DNA of 64,000 nucleotides from NCBI RefSeq assembly GCF_033100135.1, contig NZ_CP136920.1, positions 2,723,001-2,787,000 on the forward strand. The letters run 5' to 3'. The position numbers were made by a program, and so were the translations under genes. The first letter of the stretch is position 1, and each line of letters opens with the position of its first letter. The notes below the pieces were generated by a model that saw nothing but the letters and a program-made list of their open reading frames with translations, was not told where the DNA came from and made no database searches. The DNA comes from Rubellicoccus peritrichatus. Its GTDB lineage: Bacteria; Verrucomicrobiota; Verrucomicrobiia; Opitutales; Cerasicoccaceae. Of this stretch, positions 55,136 through 64,000 are shown in pieces.

Positions 55136-56521
55136 ATGTGGAAGAAATTAGCCATCGGTTTCGGAGTCCTGATACTCGTTCTTTCTATAGTAGTCGTCGT
55201 CGGCATCTTCTGGCTTGGCCGTGATGCCGACAAAGAGCTGGCAGCGGCCAAGCAGCGACTCATTGACATGGGAGCCCCCATGACGATTGAGGAATTGCTC
55301 CCGCCTCCTGTGCCAGAAGATGAAAACGCCGCGCCGCTTTATTTGGAGTTGATTGCGATGGAGGAGGAGAATCCTGCGATTGCTGAGGCTGAAGAAGAGA
55401 TTGAGGCGCTGACTGAGGATTACGATTGGGGCGAGGTTTTCTCATTGAGTCTGGTGGAAGAGCAATTTGATGAGCTTGAGCAGATACTTAACCGGGAGGA
55501 GCTAGCCGAATACTTCGCTCTGTTGGAAAAGATTACGGATCGCTCTTACTTTCAGCCAGATTGGGATTATAATAAGGGGCCATCGTTATTAGTTCCTGAA
55601 GTAGGCACGCAGATGACTGCCACACGATTACTTTTGGCAAAGGCAGTTTTGGATTTGCGCCAAAATGAAGAGGCAAACGCTGCAAAATATGCTGAGCAGG
55701 CTTTGCAAATAGCCAATCATGCGAATCAGAGTTATATTCTGGTATCCATGTTAACGGCTGCTGCCATTCGTAATAGTGTATTCGTTTTCATTGAGAGCTT
55801 TGATCAAGCGTCGGATAATGGCCTTCCATTGGAGCTTATCGAATCATGGGCTAGCAACAAAATGGTCGATAACTGGGTCAATGCCTTGGATATGGAGCGT
55901 TTGGGGATGGGAGGCACTATATTTCCAGCCATCCTTGATGGTGATGATAGACAAAGACAGTCATTGTTTGGAGAGGATGAGATCGGTTTATCCAAAATTT
56001 CTAGCAATCCCGGTATGCGTTGGTTTTTCGTCTATGATTATGCCCATTATCTCAACAGCATGGCGGATTCTCGTGAATTTGCTCTGCTTCCTTACTGCGG
56101 TTCAATTGATGATGAGCGAAGGGTGTCAGAAGCGTCTTCTATGGAAGCCGCTGAGAAATATCGAATTGTCAGCAGGATTATTCTGATGCCTACAGCAATG
56201 GTGAGAACGAACCTTGTCAAAGCCGACAGTAAACAACTGCTCACTCTCACCGGACTGGCCTTATCCGCCTACAACAAGGATCACGACAAATATCCCAATT
56301 CTCTGGGGGAGCTCGTCCCAGATTATCTGGATGAGATCCCTGTCGATCCGCTAACTGGTGGTGGTTTCGTTTACCGTCCGGAGGGCGAGGGTTATCTGCT
56401 TTACGGTTTGGGACCCAATCGTGTTGACGATGGTGGGACCACGAATGAAGACGGAGAAGCCGATGATGAAGAGGGCGATTTACTCTGGAAAGGGCGGGGA
56501 AGTGTCTTTGGGGGCTTATGA
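55136..56521 (+). CDS. membrane-anchored protein with GspG-like C-terminal segment
   Basis: 461 residues. One N-terminal membrane helix (about 5-28: LAIGFGVLILVLSIVVVVGI), a Glu-rich segment (45-110), a helical middle, and a C-terminus reading YNKDHDKYPNSLGELVPDYL followed by IPVDPLTGGGFVYRPEGEGYLLYGLG. That last pattern is shared with type II secretion GspG-like pseudopilins and occurs alone in many planctomycete/verrucomicrobial proteins. The rest is not recognised. It stands alone, 96 bp after the LRR gene. Confidence 0.78.
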   Translation: MWKKLAIGFGVLILVLSIVVVVGIFWLGRDADKELAAAKQRLIDMGAPMTIEELLPPPVPEDENAAPLYLELIAMEEENPAIAEAEEEIEALTEDYDWGEVFSLSLVEEQFDELEQILNREELAEYFALLEKITDRSYFQPDWDYNKGPSLLVPEVGTQMTATRLLLAKAVLDLRQNEEANAAKYAEQALQIANHANQSYILVSMLTAAAIRNSVFVFIESFDQASDNGLPLELIESWASNKMVDNWVNALDMERLGMGGTIFPAILDGDDRQRQSLFGEDEIGLSKISSNPGMRWFFVYDYAHYLNSMADSREFALLPYCGSIDDERRVSEASSMEAAEKYRIVSRIILMPTAMVRTNLVKADSKQLLTLTGLALSAYNKDHDKYPNSLGELVPDYLDEIPVDPLTGGGFVYRPEGEGYLLYGLGPNRVDDGGTTNEDGEADDEEGDLLWKGRGSVFGGL

Positions 56522-56607
56522 GTGGGCAAATGAAGCTTTCAGGCTGCAAGGAAAAGGCATGACTTTGTTGGTATCAACCTGTTTATGACTTATGGTCGCC
56601 ATTACTG

Positions 56608-56621
56608 TGACTAATTAGTCA
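56608..56621. promoter_or_regulatory. perfect 14-bp palindrome upstream of the act operon
   Basis: TGACTAATTAGTCA reads the same on both strands. It lies 90 bp before the small ORF at 56712 and 316 bp before actA, in the 190-bp gap that must contain the operon promoter. An operator for a dimeric regulator is the simple reading. Confidence 0.45.
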
Positions 56622-56711
56622 ACCCATTCGGGCAGAAAAAAACGAAAACGAAAATTTTTCTATTGATCGAAGGTCATAAGTTTCTTTCAACCTTCAACTG
56701 CTGACTGACTA

Positions 56712-56903
56712 ATGGCTGACGTAAAACCAAATAGAAAGACGTTTCTTATGAGCTTGGGTGCTCTCGCAATTGCGGGTGTGGCCAGGGGTAAGAAGCAGGA
56801 AACTGCCCATTCCTCCGGGAATGAAGGCACTGCCTCTGAGCGCTTGCCTTTGCAGGCACGAAAGGCACCGCGCACGGTTGCGCGGGGAGGACGCGTTGCC
56901 TAA
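56712..56903 (+). CDS. small protein of unknown function preceding actA
   Basis: 63 residues. NRKTFLMSLGALAIAGVARG looks like a weak export or twin-arginine-like signal (one Arg-Lys pair) followed by a Ser/Thr/Arg-rich tail ending KAPRTVARGGRVA. It fills the space between the palindrome and actA and ends 33 bp before actA, so it is probably transcribed with it. I do not recognise a family; a leader or assembly peptide is possible. Confidence 0.5.
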   Translation: MADVKPNRKTFLMSLGALAIAGVARGKKQETAHSSGNEGTASERLPLQARKAPRTVARGGRVA

Positions 56904-56936
56904 CCAGTCGTTTTCGCGACAAGGCTTCTACGATAG

Positions 56937-57590
56937 ATGGCTAATCCTTTTCCAAAGTGGGCGAATCTCGCGCCCGTTAAAATTCTGATTTGTTTAACGC
57001 TTATCGCAGGCACGGTCGTCGCGGGCGTTACCTACTACGCGACGCCCAAGTATCTGCGGGTTGGCTATCAGCCAGTGCAGCCAGTTGCTTTTGACCATAA
57101 TCTGCACGTTTCGCAGTTGGGTATGGATTGCCGTTATTGTCACACTTATGTGGATCGTTCCGAGCACTCCAATGTTCCTGCTGCCTCGACTTGTATGAAT
57201 TGCCACAATCAGGTCCTGGCTAATGACGCTAAGCTGGCCCCAATTCGTGAGAGTTATGAATCCGGTGAACCAGTGCCTTGGGTCAAAATCCACAACACAC
57301 CGGATTATGTTTACTTTAACCACTCTGCTCACGTAAACCGTGGAGTGAGTTGCGTAGAGTGTCACGGGCAAGTCAATGAGATGGAGACGGTCTACCACGC
57401 GAAGTCTCTGAGTATGGCTTTCTGCCTCGAGTGTCACCGCAACCCGGAAAATTTTATCCGTCCGATCGACAAAGTGTATGATCTGACCTGGAAACCCGAG
57501 AACCGACAGGCTCAGTTGGAAATGGGCGAAAAATTCGTCCACGACTGGAATGTAACCCCCCCGCAAAGTTGCTCGGGCTGCCACCGATGA
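56937..57590 (+). CDS. actA: alternative complex III subunit ActA, multiheme cytochrome c
   Basis: 217 residues. One N-terminal membrane helix (about 9-32) precedes five CxxCH heme motifs (CRYCH, CMNCH, CVECH, CLECH, CSGCH), as in pentaheme ActA. It takes electrons within the quinol:acceptor oxidoreductase complex at the periplasmic face. The stop codon overlaps the actB start (ATGA). Gene order actA-B-C-D-E-F is canonical. Confidence 0.95.
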   Translation: MANPFPKWANLAPVKILICLTLIAGTVVAGVTYYATPKYLRVGYQPVQPVAFDHNLHVSQLGMDCRYCHTYVDRSEHSNVPAASTCMNCHNQVLANDAKLAPIRESYESGEPVPWVKIHNTPDYVYFNHSAHVNRGVSCVECHGQVNEMETVYHAKSLSMAFCLECHRNPENFIRPIDKVYDLTWKPENRQAQLEMGEKFVHDWNVTPPQSCSGCHR

Positions 57591-60500
57591 AACGTAAATT
57601 TCACCATCCCGAACCTTCTGAACGCGAGCTGGCAGGCCCGCGCTATTGGCGCAGCCCCAATGAACTGGCTGATGCGCCTGAATTCAAGGAGACTCTTGAA
57701 AAGGAATTCCCTGAGGGAGCCTCGGAAGCAAACGAGAACGATCGTCGTAACTTCCTTAAGTTGATGGGGGCATCGGCTGCCTTTGCCGGTATCGGCCTGA
57801 CTGGTTGCCGTATGCCGCGCCGTTACGTGTTGCCTTACGCAAAGCAGCCGGAACGCATGATTCCTGGTGTGCCGATTTACTACGCGAGTTCCCATCCCGG
57901 GCCATATGGACACACTCCGTTGATCGTTGAAACCCACGATGCGCGCCCAACCAAAATCGAAGGTAATCCGACTTTCCCAGATTTCGGTGGTGCCACCGAC
58001 GGTTTTACACAGGCAAGCATTCTTGATCTTTACGATCCTGATCGTCTGCAGAAGTCTATTCAGGCTGGAGGCCAGCAGGTATCCGAGGCCGATGTGGCCA
58101 CTGCGCTGCAGAACCTTTCCAAGAAGTATGCCGCTTCCAAGGGTGAAGGGCTCGCTCTTCTGCTCCAGCCGTCGACTTCACCGACGCGAGCCCGTCTGCT
58201 GAAGAAGCTCAAGGCAGAGATGCCAAAGGCAGTTATCGCCGAATACGAGCCGATCAATTTTGACAATCCAGTCAAGGCACTGGAAGGCATTTCAGGAAAA
58301 CCACATCGCCCTTATTATCACTTTGATAATGCCAAGCGTGTGCTTGCTCTTGATAGTGATTTCCTTGGGTATGAGCCAGATCACCTGCGCTGGTCACGTG
58401 ATTTTGGTAAGGCCCGTAAGGTAAAAGACGCCTCAGATGCGCCCAACATGAATCGCCTTTATACGGTTGAGTCCACCATGAGCCTTACCGGGGCAATGGC
58501 CGACCACCGTCTGCGCGCTTCAACCAGTCAGATTCCTGCTTTTGCCGCACTCATCTGCGCAGAAATCATTGAGCAGGCTGGTGGTGACAAGCAGCTCGCT
58601 GCAGCACTCAAGGAGCTTGGCAAGGGCGCCAAGGTTGATGAGCAATGGGTCAAGGAATGTGCTGCTGATTTGGCTCAGAACAAGGGTGAGTCTGTCATTG
58701 TGGCCGGTCCGCATCTTCCGGTTGGTGTTCACATGCTGGTCTACGCGACTAATGCTGCACTTAATGCTGAAGGCAAGACGATTGATTACCTTCCGCTCCC
58801 AACCAATGATTCAGTTACAATTTCTGAGCTGGTTGAGAAGATCAACGGTGGTTCCGTCGAATCTCTCGTTATCATTGGCGGTAATCCGGTTTATGATGCT
58901 CCGGTAGATGTAAACTTCGGTGATGCACTTTCCAAGGTCGATACCGTTATCCGTCATGGATATTACGACGATGAGACCAGTGAAAAATCAAAGCTGACGA
59001 TTGCTTCAAGTCACTACCTCGAAAGCTGGGGTGACGGTCGTGCCTATTGCGGAGCATATGTTCCGGTTCAGCCGATGATTCTTCCGCTGTTCGAGACCAA
59101 GACCGAGCTCGAAGTCCTGGCCGCGATCATCGGAACGCCTGTCAGCGAAGATGGTGGCTATCAGTTTGTTCGTGAAACTTTCTCTGAAATCACAGGGAAG
59201 AAAGACGATCTGAATTTCAATGAGTGGCTGACCGAAGGTGTTTACAAGCCTGCGAAATACAAGCCCGGCATGCCGACTCCAAGGGCTGCCTCATTTGGTA
59301 TTCCTCAGAAGTTGAAGAAAGCGGAGTTCATTGCTCCGGCTCTCTCCGAAAAGAACGTCGAATTCCGCATCATGCCAAGCAGTCATGCCTGGGATGGCCG
59401 TTACAATAACAACGGCTGGTTGATGGAATGCCCGGATCCGATGACAAAGCTGACCTGGGACAATGTCATCAGTGTCAGTCCGAAGATGGCGAAGGCGCTG
59501 GATATCTATCCCAAACCCATCCTTATGGATAAGATGGGCCAGCTCCATATCAATGCCAACACTTTCGAAAACGGCAAGGAAACCTCCAAGATTGCAAAGC
59601 TGACAGTTAATGGCGTCAGCATTGAAGGTCCACTCCACATTCAGCCTGGTATGGCTGATTATACAGTTGGCCTGACGCTTGGTTTTGGTCGCCGTAAGAC
59701 AGGTCGCGTCGGAACAGCTATTCATTACCCAAACAAGGGTGAGGGAATTGGCTTTGACGTTTATCCTTTTGTCACGACTGCTTCACCGGCCCTGGCAACT
59801 GGCGGTAAAGTTGAAGTTCTCGACAAGACTTTCCAAGTTGCCAACACCCAAGAGCACTGGTCGATGGAAGGCCGTGCGATTATTCGTGAAGCCAATGTCA
59901 ACGAGTATGCGAAAGATCCGCAATTCGTCGACAAGATGGGTGTGGAAGCCCACTCGCCGCCTATTCTCGGAACTGCGCGCAACGAACCTCTTAAGGACAC
60001 GGTCAACAAAATCCCACGTGGAGGATCGGCTTATCAAACTCCAGAGTTTACAGCCGACCAGCAGTGGGGGATGAACGTTGATCTCAACACGTGCACGGCT
60101 TGTAATGCATGTGTGATTGCCTGCCAGTCGGAAAACAACATTCCGATCGTCGGTAAAGATCAGGTCCTGCGTGGGCGTGAGATGCACTGGATTCGTCTGG
60201 ATCGCTATTACTCGACTGGTCCTGATGCAGATACGCTTGAGATCCCGGAAGATCCACAGGTTAGCTTCATGGGCATGTCCTGCCAGCACTGTGAAATGGC
60301 TCCCTGTGAGTCGGTTTGCCCGGTTAATGCAACTGTTCATGATGATCAGGGCCTCAACACGATGGCTTACAACCGTTGCGTTGGTACGCGTTATTGCGCC
60401 AACAATTGCCCTTACAAGGTTCGTCGTTTCAACTTTTTCGATTACAACAAGCGTGAGCGTGGTGATTTCTACAAGGGACCACTTGGCAAGAACGTCGATA

Positions 60501-60991
60501 AGACAGAAGAGAGCCAGTTCGAGCGCATGCAGAAAAATCCTGACGTTACCGTACGTATGCGCGGTGTCATGGAAAAATGCACCTACTGCGTCCAGCGTAT
60601 CGAAGAGGCCAAGATCAACCAACTGGTTGTAGCTAAGGATTCGAACAACACCAACGTTCCTGACGGCACAATCAAGACGGCCTGTCAGCAGGTTTGTCCG
60701 ACTGACGCCATTACTTTTGGTGACATTGCTGACGACAGCACTGAAGTTTATAAGGCAAAACAGAGCGACCGCGACTACTCAGTTCTCGGTTACCTGAATG
60801 TTCGCCCGCGCACAACCTACTCAGCCAAGTTGCGTAATCCAAATCCAAAAATGCCGGATTACACTAAGCAACCACTTGCCCGACTGGAGTATGAAGCCAA
60901 GGGTGGTCACGCTGATCATGGAGATCATGGCAGTCATGATGACCATGGTCACAAAACACATGGTCCTCACGCCGAACCAGCCCACCACTAA
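57587..60991 (+). CDS. actB: alternative complex III subunit ActB, iron-sulfur/molybdopterin-like fusion
   Basis: 1134 residues from the ATG at 57587, overlapping actA by four bases. A twin-arginine signal (DRRNFLKLMGASAAFAGIG) is at about 52-70. An N-terminal domain of the molybdopterin oxidoreductase fold, without visible cofactor ligands, runs to about 800. The C-terminal part carries four ferredoxin-type clusters: CTACNACVIACQSEN, CQHCEMAPCESVCP, the CxxNCP pair and CTYCVQRIEEAK with CQQVCP. The last 40 residues are His/Asp-rich (HADHGDHGSHDDHGHKTHG), a possible metal-binding tail. It transfers electrons from quinol to ActA/ActE. Confidence 0.96.
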   Translation: MKRKFHHPEPSERELAGPRYWRSPNELADAPEFKETLEKEFPEGASEANENDRRNFLKLMGASAAFAGIGLTGCRMPRRYVLPYAKQPERMIPGVPIYYASSHPGPYGHTPLIVETHDARPTKIEGNPTFPDFGGATDGFTQASILDLYDPDRLQKSIQAGGQQVSEADVATALQNLSKKYAASKGEGLALLLQPSTSPTRARLLKKLKAEMPKAVIAEYEPINFDNPVKALEGISGKPHRPYYHFDNAKRVLALDSDFLGYEPDHLRWSRDFGKARKVKDASDAPNMNRLYTVESTMSLTGAMADHRLRASTSQIPAFAALICAEIIEQAGGDKQLAAALKELGKGAKVDEQWVKECAADLAQNKGESVIVAGPHLPVGVHMLVYATNAALNAEGKTIDYLPLPTNDSVTISELVEKINGGSVESLVIIGGNPVYDAPVDVNFGDALSKVDTVIRHGYYDDETSEKSKLTIASSHYLESWGDGRAYCGAYVPVQPMILPLFETKTELEVLAAIIGTPVSEDGGYQFVRETFSEITGKKDDLNFNEWLTEGVYKPAKYKPGMPTPRAASFGIPQKLKKAEFIAPALSEKNVEFRIMPSSHAWDGRYNNNGWLMECPDPMTKLTWDNVISVSPKMAKALDIYPKPILMDKMGQLHINANTFENGKETSKIAKLTVNGVSIEGPLHIQPGMADYTVGLTLGFGRRKTGRVGTAIHYPNKGEGIGFDVYPFVTTASPALATGGKVEVLDKTFQVANTQEHWSMEGRAIIREANVNEYAKDPQFVDKMGVEAHSPPILGTARNEPLKDTVNKIPRGGSAYQTPEFTADQQWGMNVDLNTCTACNACVIACQSENNIPIVGKDQVLRGREMHWIRLDRYYSTGPDADTLEIPEDPQVSFMGMSCQHCEMAPCESVCPVNATVHDDQGLNTMAYNRCVGTRYCANNCPYKVRRFNFFDYNKRERGDFYKGPLGKNVDKTEESQFERMQKNPDVTVRMRGVMEKCTYCVQRIEEAKINQLVVAKDSNNTNVPDGTIKTACQQVCPTDAITFGDIADDSTEVYKAKQSDRDYSVLGYLNVRPRTTYSAKLRNPNPKMPDYTKQPLARLEYEAKGGHADHGDHGSHDDHGHKTHGPHAEPAHH

Positions 60992-61033
60992 TTTAGAATT
61001 TAGATCAGAGCACCAACGCACTTTAATTAAATA

Positions 61034-62521
61034 ATGTCCCACGCCGCCGCAGATATTCCGATGACCGCCGCCGAAGAGCAGGCGAGGCGAGAGCTGATCG
61101 CCAAGGCAAAGCCGGTGGACGTCCCACGCCCAGTTCTCATTACAGGAGATAAAGACTTTCACTGGGTTACTGAAAAGATTTGTGGGATCGTCGAAGGTAA
61201 GACTCCGCTTTGGTGGTGGGTCTTGTTCCTGATTGCCGCTGTTTGTGCCAGTTTCACCCTTTTTGGCCTGACATGGCTGGTTTCGACCGGTGTCGGTGTC
61301 TGGGGACTCGCATCACCTGTCAATTGGGGGTGGGCGATTGTGAACTTCGTTTTCTGGATTGGTATTGGTCACGCGGGGACCCTGATTTCTGCGATTCTTT
61401 GCCTCCTCAGACAGAAATGGCGTACGTCTATTAATCGTGCGGCCGAAGCGATGACAATTTTCGCTGTGGTTTGTGCTGGTATTTTCCCGCTTTTCCACGT
61501 TGGTCGTGTCTGGTTTGCTTGGTGGCTCTTCCCGCTGCCAAACAGCAACTGGATCTGGCCACAGTTCCGTAGCCCACTCGAATGGGACGTTTTTGCGGTC
61601 TCGACCTACGGAACCGTTTCTGTGCTCTTCTGGTATATGGGACTTATCCCTGACCTTGGCACGATGCGTGACCGTGCCCTTAAGCGCGGGAAATGGCTCG
61701 CCAACAAGGCTTACGGTATCTTTGCGATGGGCTGGCGTAACAGCAATCGTCACTGGCGTAATTATGAGATGGCTTACCTGCTGCTTGCTGGTCTTTCCAC
61801 GCCACTCGTTCTCTCTGTGCATACGATCGTTTCCTTTGACTTTGCTGCTTCCAATCTTCCTGGCTGGCACACGACGATTTTCCCTCCTTACTTTGTGGCG
61901 GGTGCGATTTTCTCCGGTTTCGGTATGGTGTTGACCCTTATGCTGCCTCTGCGCGCAGTGTTCGGTCTTCACAATCTGATTACCCAATACCACATCGACT
62001 GCATGACGAAGATCATCCTGGCGACTGGTTCGATGGTGGGGTATGCCTACGCGATGGAGTTCTTCATCGCCTGGTATGGAGCCAATCCATATGAAGGCTT
62101 TGCCTTTATCAATCGTGCGTTTGGTCAGTATGCATGGGCCTACTACATCATGATTGGCTGCAACGTTATTTCGCCACAGCTTTTCTGGTTCAAGAAGATC
62201 CGCGAGAATGCATGGCTGGTTTGGATTATCTGCGGCTTTGTTAACATAGGTATGTGGTTCGAGCGTTTCGTTATTACGGTTACTTCGCTGGCCAACGACT
62301 TCCTGCCATCCAGTTGGGGCTATTATTCTCCAACCATCATCGATATCTTCACCTTCTTTGGCACTTTCGGTATCTTCACCGTTCTCTTCCTCCTCTTTGT
62401 TCGCTTCCTGCCAATGATGCCAATGGGTGAGTTGAAGGCAGTGATGCCTCAAGCTGACGGCCACGGCCACGGTAGTGGAACACAAGGGCAGGGCGTTCCT
62501 GAGAAAGGAGGGCATCACTAA
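61034..62521 (+). CDS. actC: alternative complex III subunit ActC, NrfD/PsrC-like membrane protein
   Basis: 495 residues with about ten membrane helices starting near 58 ([20 protein letters not shown]) and including [20 protein letters not shown]. ActC is the main quinol-binding integral subunit of the complex. C-terminal His/Gly-rich tail. The stop (TAA) shares a base with the actD start (TAATG). The unusually long antisense frame across this gene (61313-62545) is judged a codon-bias shadow. Confidence 0.96.
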   Translation: MSHAAADIPMTAAEEQARRELIAKAKPVDVPRPVLITGDKDFHWVTEKICGIVEGKTPLWWWVLFLIAAVCASFTLFGLTWLVSTGVGVWGLASPVNWGWAIVNFVFWIGIGHAGTLISAILCLLRQKWRTSINRAAEAMTIFAVVCAGIFPLFHVGRVWFAWWLFPLPNSNWIWPQFRSPLEWDVFAVSTYGTVSVLFWYMGLIPDLGTMRDRALKRGKWLANKAYGIFAMGWRNSNRHWRNYEMAYLLLAGLSTPLVLSVHTIVSFDFAASNLPGWHTTIFPPYFVAGAIFSGFGMVLTLMLPLRAVFGLHNLITQYHIDCMTKIILATGSMVGYAYAMEFFIAWYGANPYEGFAFINRAFGQYAWAYYIMIGCNVISPQLFWFKKIRENAWLVWIICGFVNIGMWFERFVITVTSLANDFLPSSWGYYSPTIIDIFTFFGTFGIFTVLFLLFVRFLPMMPMGELKAVMPQADGHGHGSGTQGQGVPEKGGHH

Positions 62522-63066
62522 TGGCTGACGAAAAGAAGAAAGCACTTTATTGCCTCCTGGCGACGTTTTCGAAGACTCCTGAGTTTTTCGAAGCGACTGG
62601 CAAAGTCCGTGATGCTGGTTTCAAAAAATGGGACACATTCACACCATTTCCAGTCCATGGTCTTGATGCTCAAATGGGTGTCGGTCGTTCCAAGGTTCCC
62701 CTATTTACTTTTTGTGGCGGCGTGTTCGGCTTCTGCCTCGGTATGCTCATCACATGGTACATGAATGGTCTCGACTATCCGCTGATTGTTGGTGGTAAGC
62801 CATTTTGGAGCCCGGTTTATCCGTTCCCAGTGATGTATGAGCTAACCATTCTTAATGCGGCATTCGGCACTCTTCTTGGGATGTTTGTCATGAACATGTT
62901 GCCGCGCCACAATCACCCACTTTTTGAATACAAGGACTTCCTGCGTTCCAGTGATGATACTTTTTTTATCGTTATCGAAACTGCAGACCCGAAGTTCAAA
63001 CGCGAAGAAACCGAAGCTTTCCTGAAGGAGATCGGTGCGGAGGAGATCCACGCCGTCGAAGCCTAA
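62521..63066 (+). CDS. actD: alternative complex III subunit ActD
   Basis: 181 residues, DUF3341-type. After a cytoplasmic ferredoxin-like start ([20 protein letters not shown]) there are two membrane helices (about 62-82 and 100-122) and a terminal soluble strand region ending [11 protein letters not shown]. Its role is structural within the membrane arm next to ActC. Start overlaps actC by one base. Confidence 0.94.
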   Translation: MADEKKKALYCLLATFSKTPEFFEATGKVRDAGFKKWDTFTPFPVHGLDAQMGVGRSKVPLFTFCGGVFGFCLGMLITWYMNGLDYPLIVGGKPFWSPVYPFPVMYELTILNAAFGTLLGMFVMNMLPRHNHPLFEYKDFLRSSDDTFFIVIETADPKFKREETEAFLKEIGAEEIHAVEA

Positions 63067-63067
63067 C

Positions 63068-63724
63068 ATGCGCTACTTCATTGCCATATTGATTTTTGTG
63101 ATCGTCGCGACGGTATCCATTCTTGGATTCCGTCAGGATAAGTTCACGCAGACGCCAATCTGGGTCTTCCCGGATATGGATATTCAGGCACGTTATGAGC
63201 CGCAGGGCAAAAACGAGTTTTATGCCAACCAAATGGACGACCGTCCAATCGTGCCTGGCACAGTACAGCGCGGTTACGGCTGGGAGAAAAAGCAAGTCTT
63301 CTCTGGCGATTACCAGTGGGATGTCATCGACAACCCGTCAATGTATTCCGGTAAGAAGGAAAACGGTGACTGGTATGAAGGTTTTCCTGTCGAAGTGACT
63401 CCAGCATTGTTGCAGTCCGGCAAAGAGAAATACGACATTTTCTGCTTGGTTTGCCATGGTGATACAGGTGACGGCAACGGCATCACCAAGAAGTATGGAA
63501 TGGCGGCGACGCCTTCTTATCACACCGATGTTCTGCGCTCCATGCCTGAAGGAGAGATTTTCAATACGATTACAAATGGTAAAAACCTGATGGGGGCTTA
63601 CGGAATGAAACTTAACCCCGAAGAACGCTGGGCTGTTATCGCTTACGTTCGCGCCTTGCAACTCGCCGGTAATGCTACCGTCGAGGATGTGCCACAGCAA
63701 AACAGAAGGGATTTGGGACTATGA
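63068..63724 (+). CDS. actE: alternative complex III subunit ActE, monoheme cytochrome c
   Basis: 218 residues from the ATG at 63068. An N-terminal membrane/lipid signal (FIAILIFVIVATVSILGF) has no cysteine lipobox. One heme motif CLVCHG and a distal Met in NLMGAYGM follow the class I cytochrome c plan; the last helix is RWAVIAYVRALQLAG. It passes electrons to a terminal oxidase or soluble cytochrome c. Ends inside the actF start (ATGA). Confidence 0.95.
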   Translation: MRYFIAILIFVIVATVSILGFRQDKFTQTPIWVFPDMDIQARYEPQGKNEFYANQMDDRPIVPGTVQRGYGWEKKQVFSGDYQWDVIDNPSMYSGKKENGDWYEGFPVEVTPALLQSGKEKYDIFCLVCHGDTGDGNGITKKYGMAATPSYHTDVLRSMPEGEIFNTITNGKNLMGAYGMKLNPEERWAVIAYVRALQLAGNATVEDVPQQNRRDLGL

Positions 63725-64000
63725 GCGCAGACGCAATCACAGCCTCAGCTTCTACCGCCTCAGCGTCGGGTAGTAAGAAGAGCCTGGCTGGAGTTTTCCT
63801 GATCATCGGAATCATTGGTTTGGTCATCGGCCTTGTCGCATTGGTCATCGGGATCAATACCCATAATTCACGTCTCGGTTTGAGTTGGCTGATCGGTTTT
63901 ACCTTCTGGTTTGCCGTGCTCACCGGTATGCTTTTCCTGACGCAGCTTTCGTATCTGTTTAATGCGGGTTGGTCCGTGATTATTCGTCGTCAGATGGAAA
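63721..64000 (+). CDS. actF: alternative complex III subunit ActF, N-terminal part (cut by window edge)
   Basis: The open frame from the ATG at 63721 continues to the window end, 93 codons without a stop. An Ala/Ser-rich start (SADAITASASTASASGS) leads into membrane helices (AGVFLIIGIIGLVIGLVALV, then WLIGFTFWFAVLTGMLFLTQ), as expected for the ActF/quinol:cytochrome c oxidoreductase membrane subunit. It overlaps actE by four bases. The remaining helices are outside the window. Confidence 0.92.
   Translation, partial: MSADAITASASTASASGSKKSLAGVFLIIGIIGLVIGLVALVIGINTHNSRLGLSWLIGFTFWFAVLTGMLFLTQLSYLFNAGWSVIIRRQME

Noticed and set aside
59783..60622. 279-codon antisense frame across actB
   Set aside because: Shadow of the conserved Fe-S region of actB; no independent motif.
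61313..62545. 410-codon antisense open frame across actC
   Set aside because: It lies wholly opposite the well-supported actC gene, and its translation is rich in His/Arg/Asn with no domain. Strong codon bias of actC explains the lack of stops.

Overview
The window looks like chromosome of a polysaccharide-degrading verrucomicrobium, most likely of the Opitutales/Puniceicoccales type. The grounds are two PEP-CTERM proteins, a GH-rich and sulfatase-bearing gene set, a giant prepilin-like protein resembling the verrucomicrobial 'Verru_Chthon cassette protein A', Ig-like and TPR surface proteins, an ActABCDEF alternative complex III operon and very little recognisable Shine-Dalgarno sequence before starts. 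The taxon is inferred from gene content only. I found no rRNA, tRNA, CRISPR array or intact insertion sequence.

Region 1 (1-6320) is a sugar-acid catabolic cluster read leftwards: an enolase-superfamily dehydratase of the glucarate dehydratase type, an SDR, an RraA-type protein and an FAD/4Fe-4S oxidoreductase cut by the left edge. A divergent IclR regulator sits beside it. Region 2 (6321-24035) is a carbohydrate locus: a secreted clan GH-A enzyme with a CBM9-like tail, a LacZ-type GH2, a second IclR, a PEP-CTERM beta-strand-repeat protein, a secreted GH16 with four golvesin-like repeats, an AraC regulator, a cytoplasmic GH38 alpha-mannosidase and a LacI regulator. No sugar transporter or TonB-dependent receptor is present. 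The same 12-bp palindrome lies before the LacI gene and before the first secreted GH gene.

Region 3 (24167-35838) is one long rightward run of eight tightly packed or overlapping genes: a giant prepilin-like protein, a secreted unknown, two TPR proteins, ExbB/TolQ, two ExbD/TolR and a von Willebrand A protein. The last has an N-terminal membrane anchor carrying the Ser-x3-His pattern of TonB. I read this as a proton-motive-force-driven ExbBD motor whose TonB position is taken by a MIDAS-containing vWA protein. It is the most likely undescribed system here.

Region 4 (35839-48000) begins with a hairpin array and an RHS remnant, then a secreted sulfatase (leftward). Next comes an overlapping three-gene cassette: ECF sigma factor, membrane Ser/Thr kinase lacking the usual VAIK lysine but with a lysine in the glycine loop (WNK-like), and a secreted sensor-like protein with a C-terminal membrane helix. 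A PEP-CTERM protein, a metallophosphoesterase and a 980-residue membrane TPR protein follow on the minus strand. Region 5 (48138-56521) holds an AraC regulator, a secreted multidomain esterase, an internalin-like LRR/Ig protein and a membrane-anchored protein with a GspG-like tail. Region 6 (56712-64000) is the respiratory act operon (actA-F, actF cut by the right edge), preceded by a small ORF and a perfect 14-bp palindrome.
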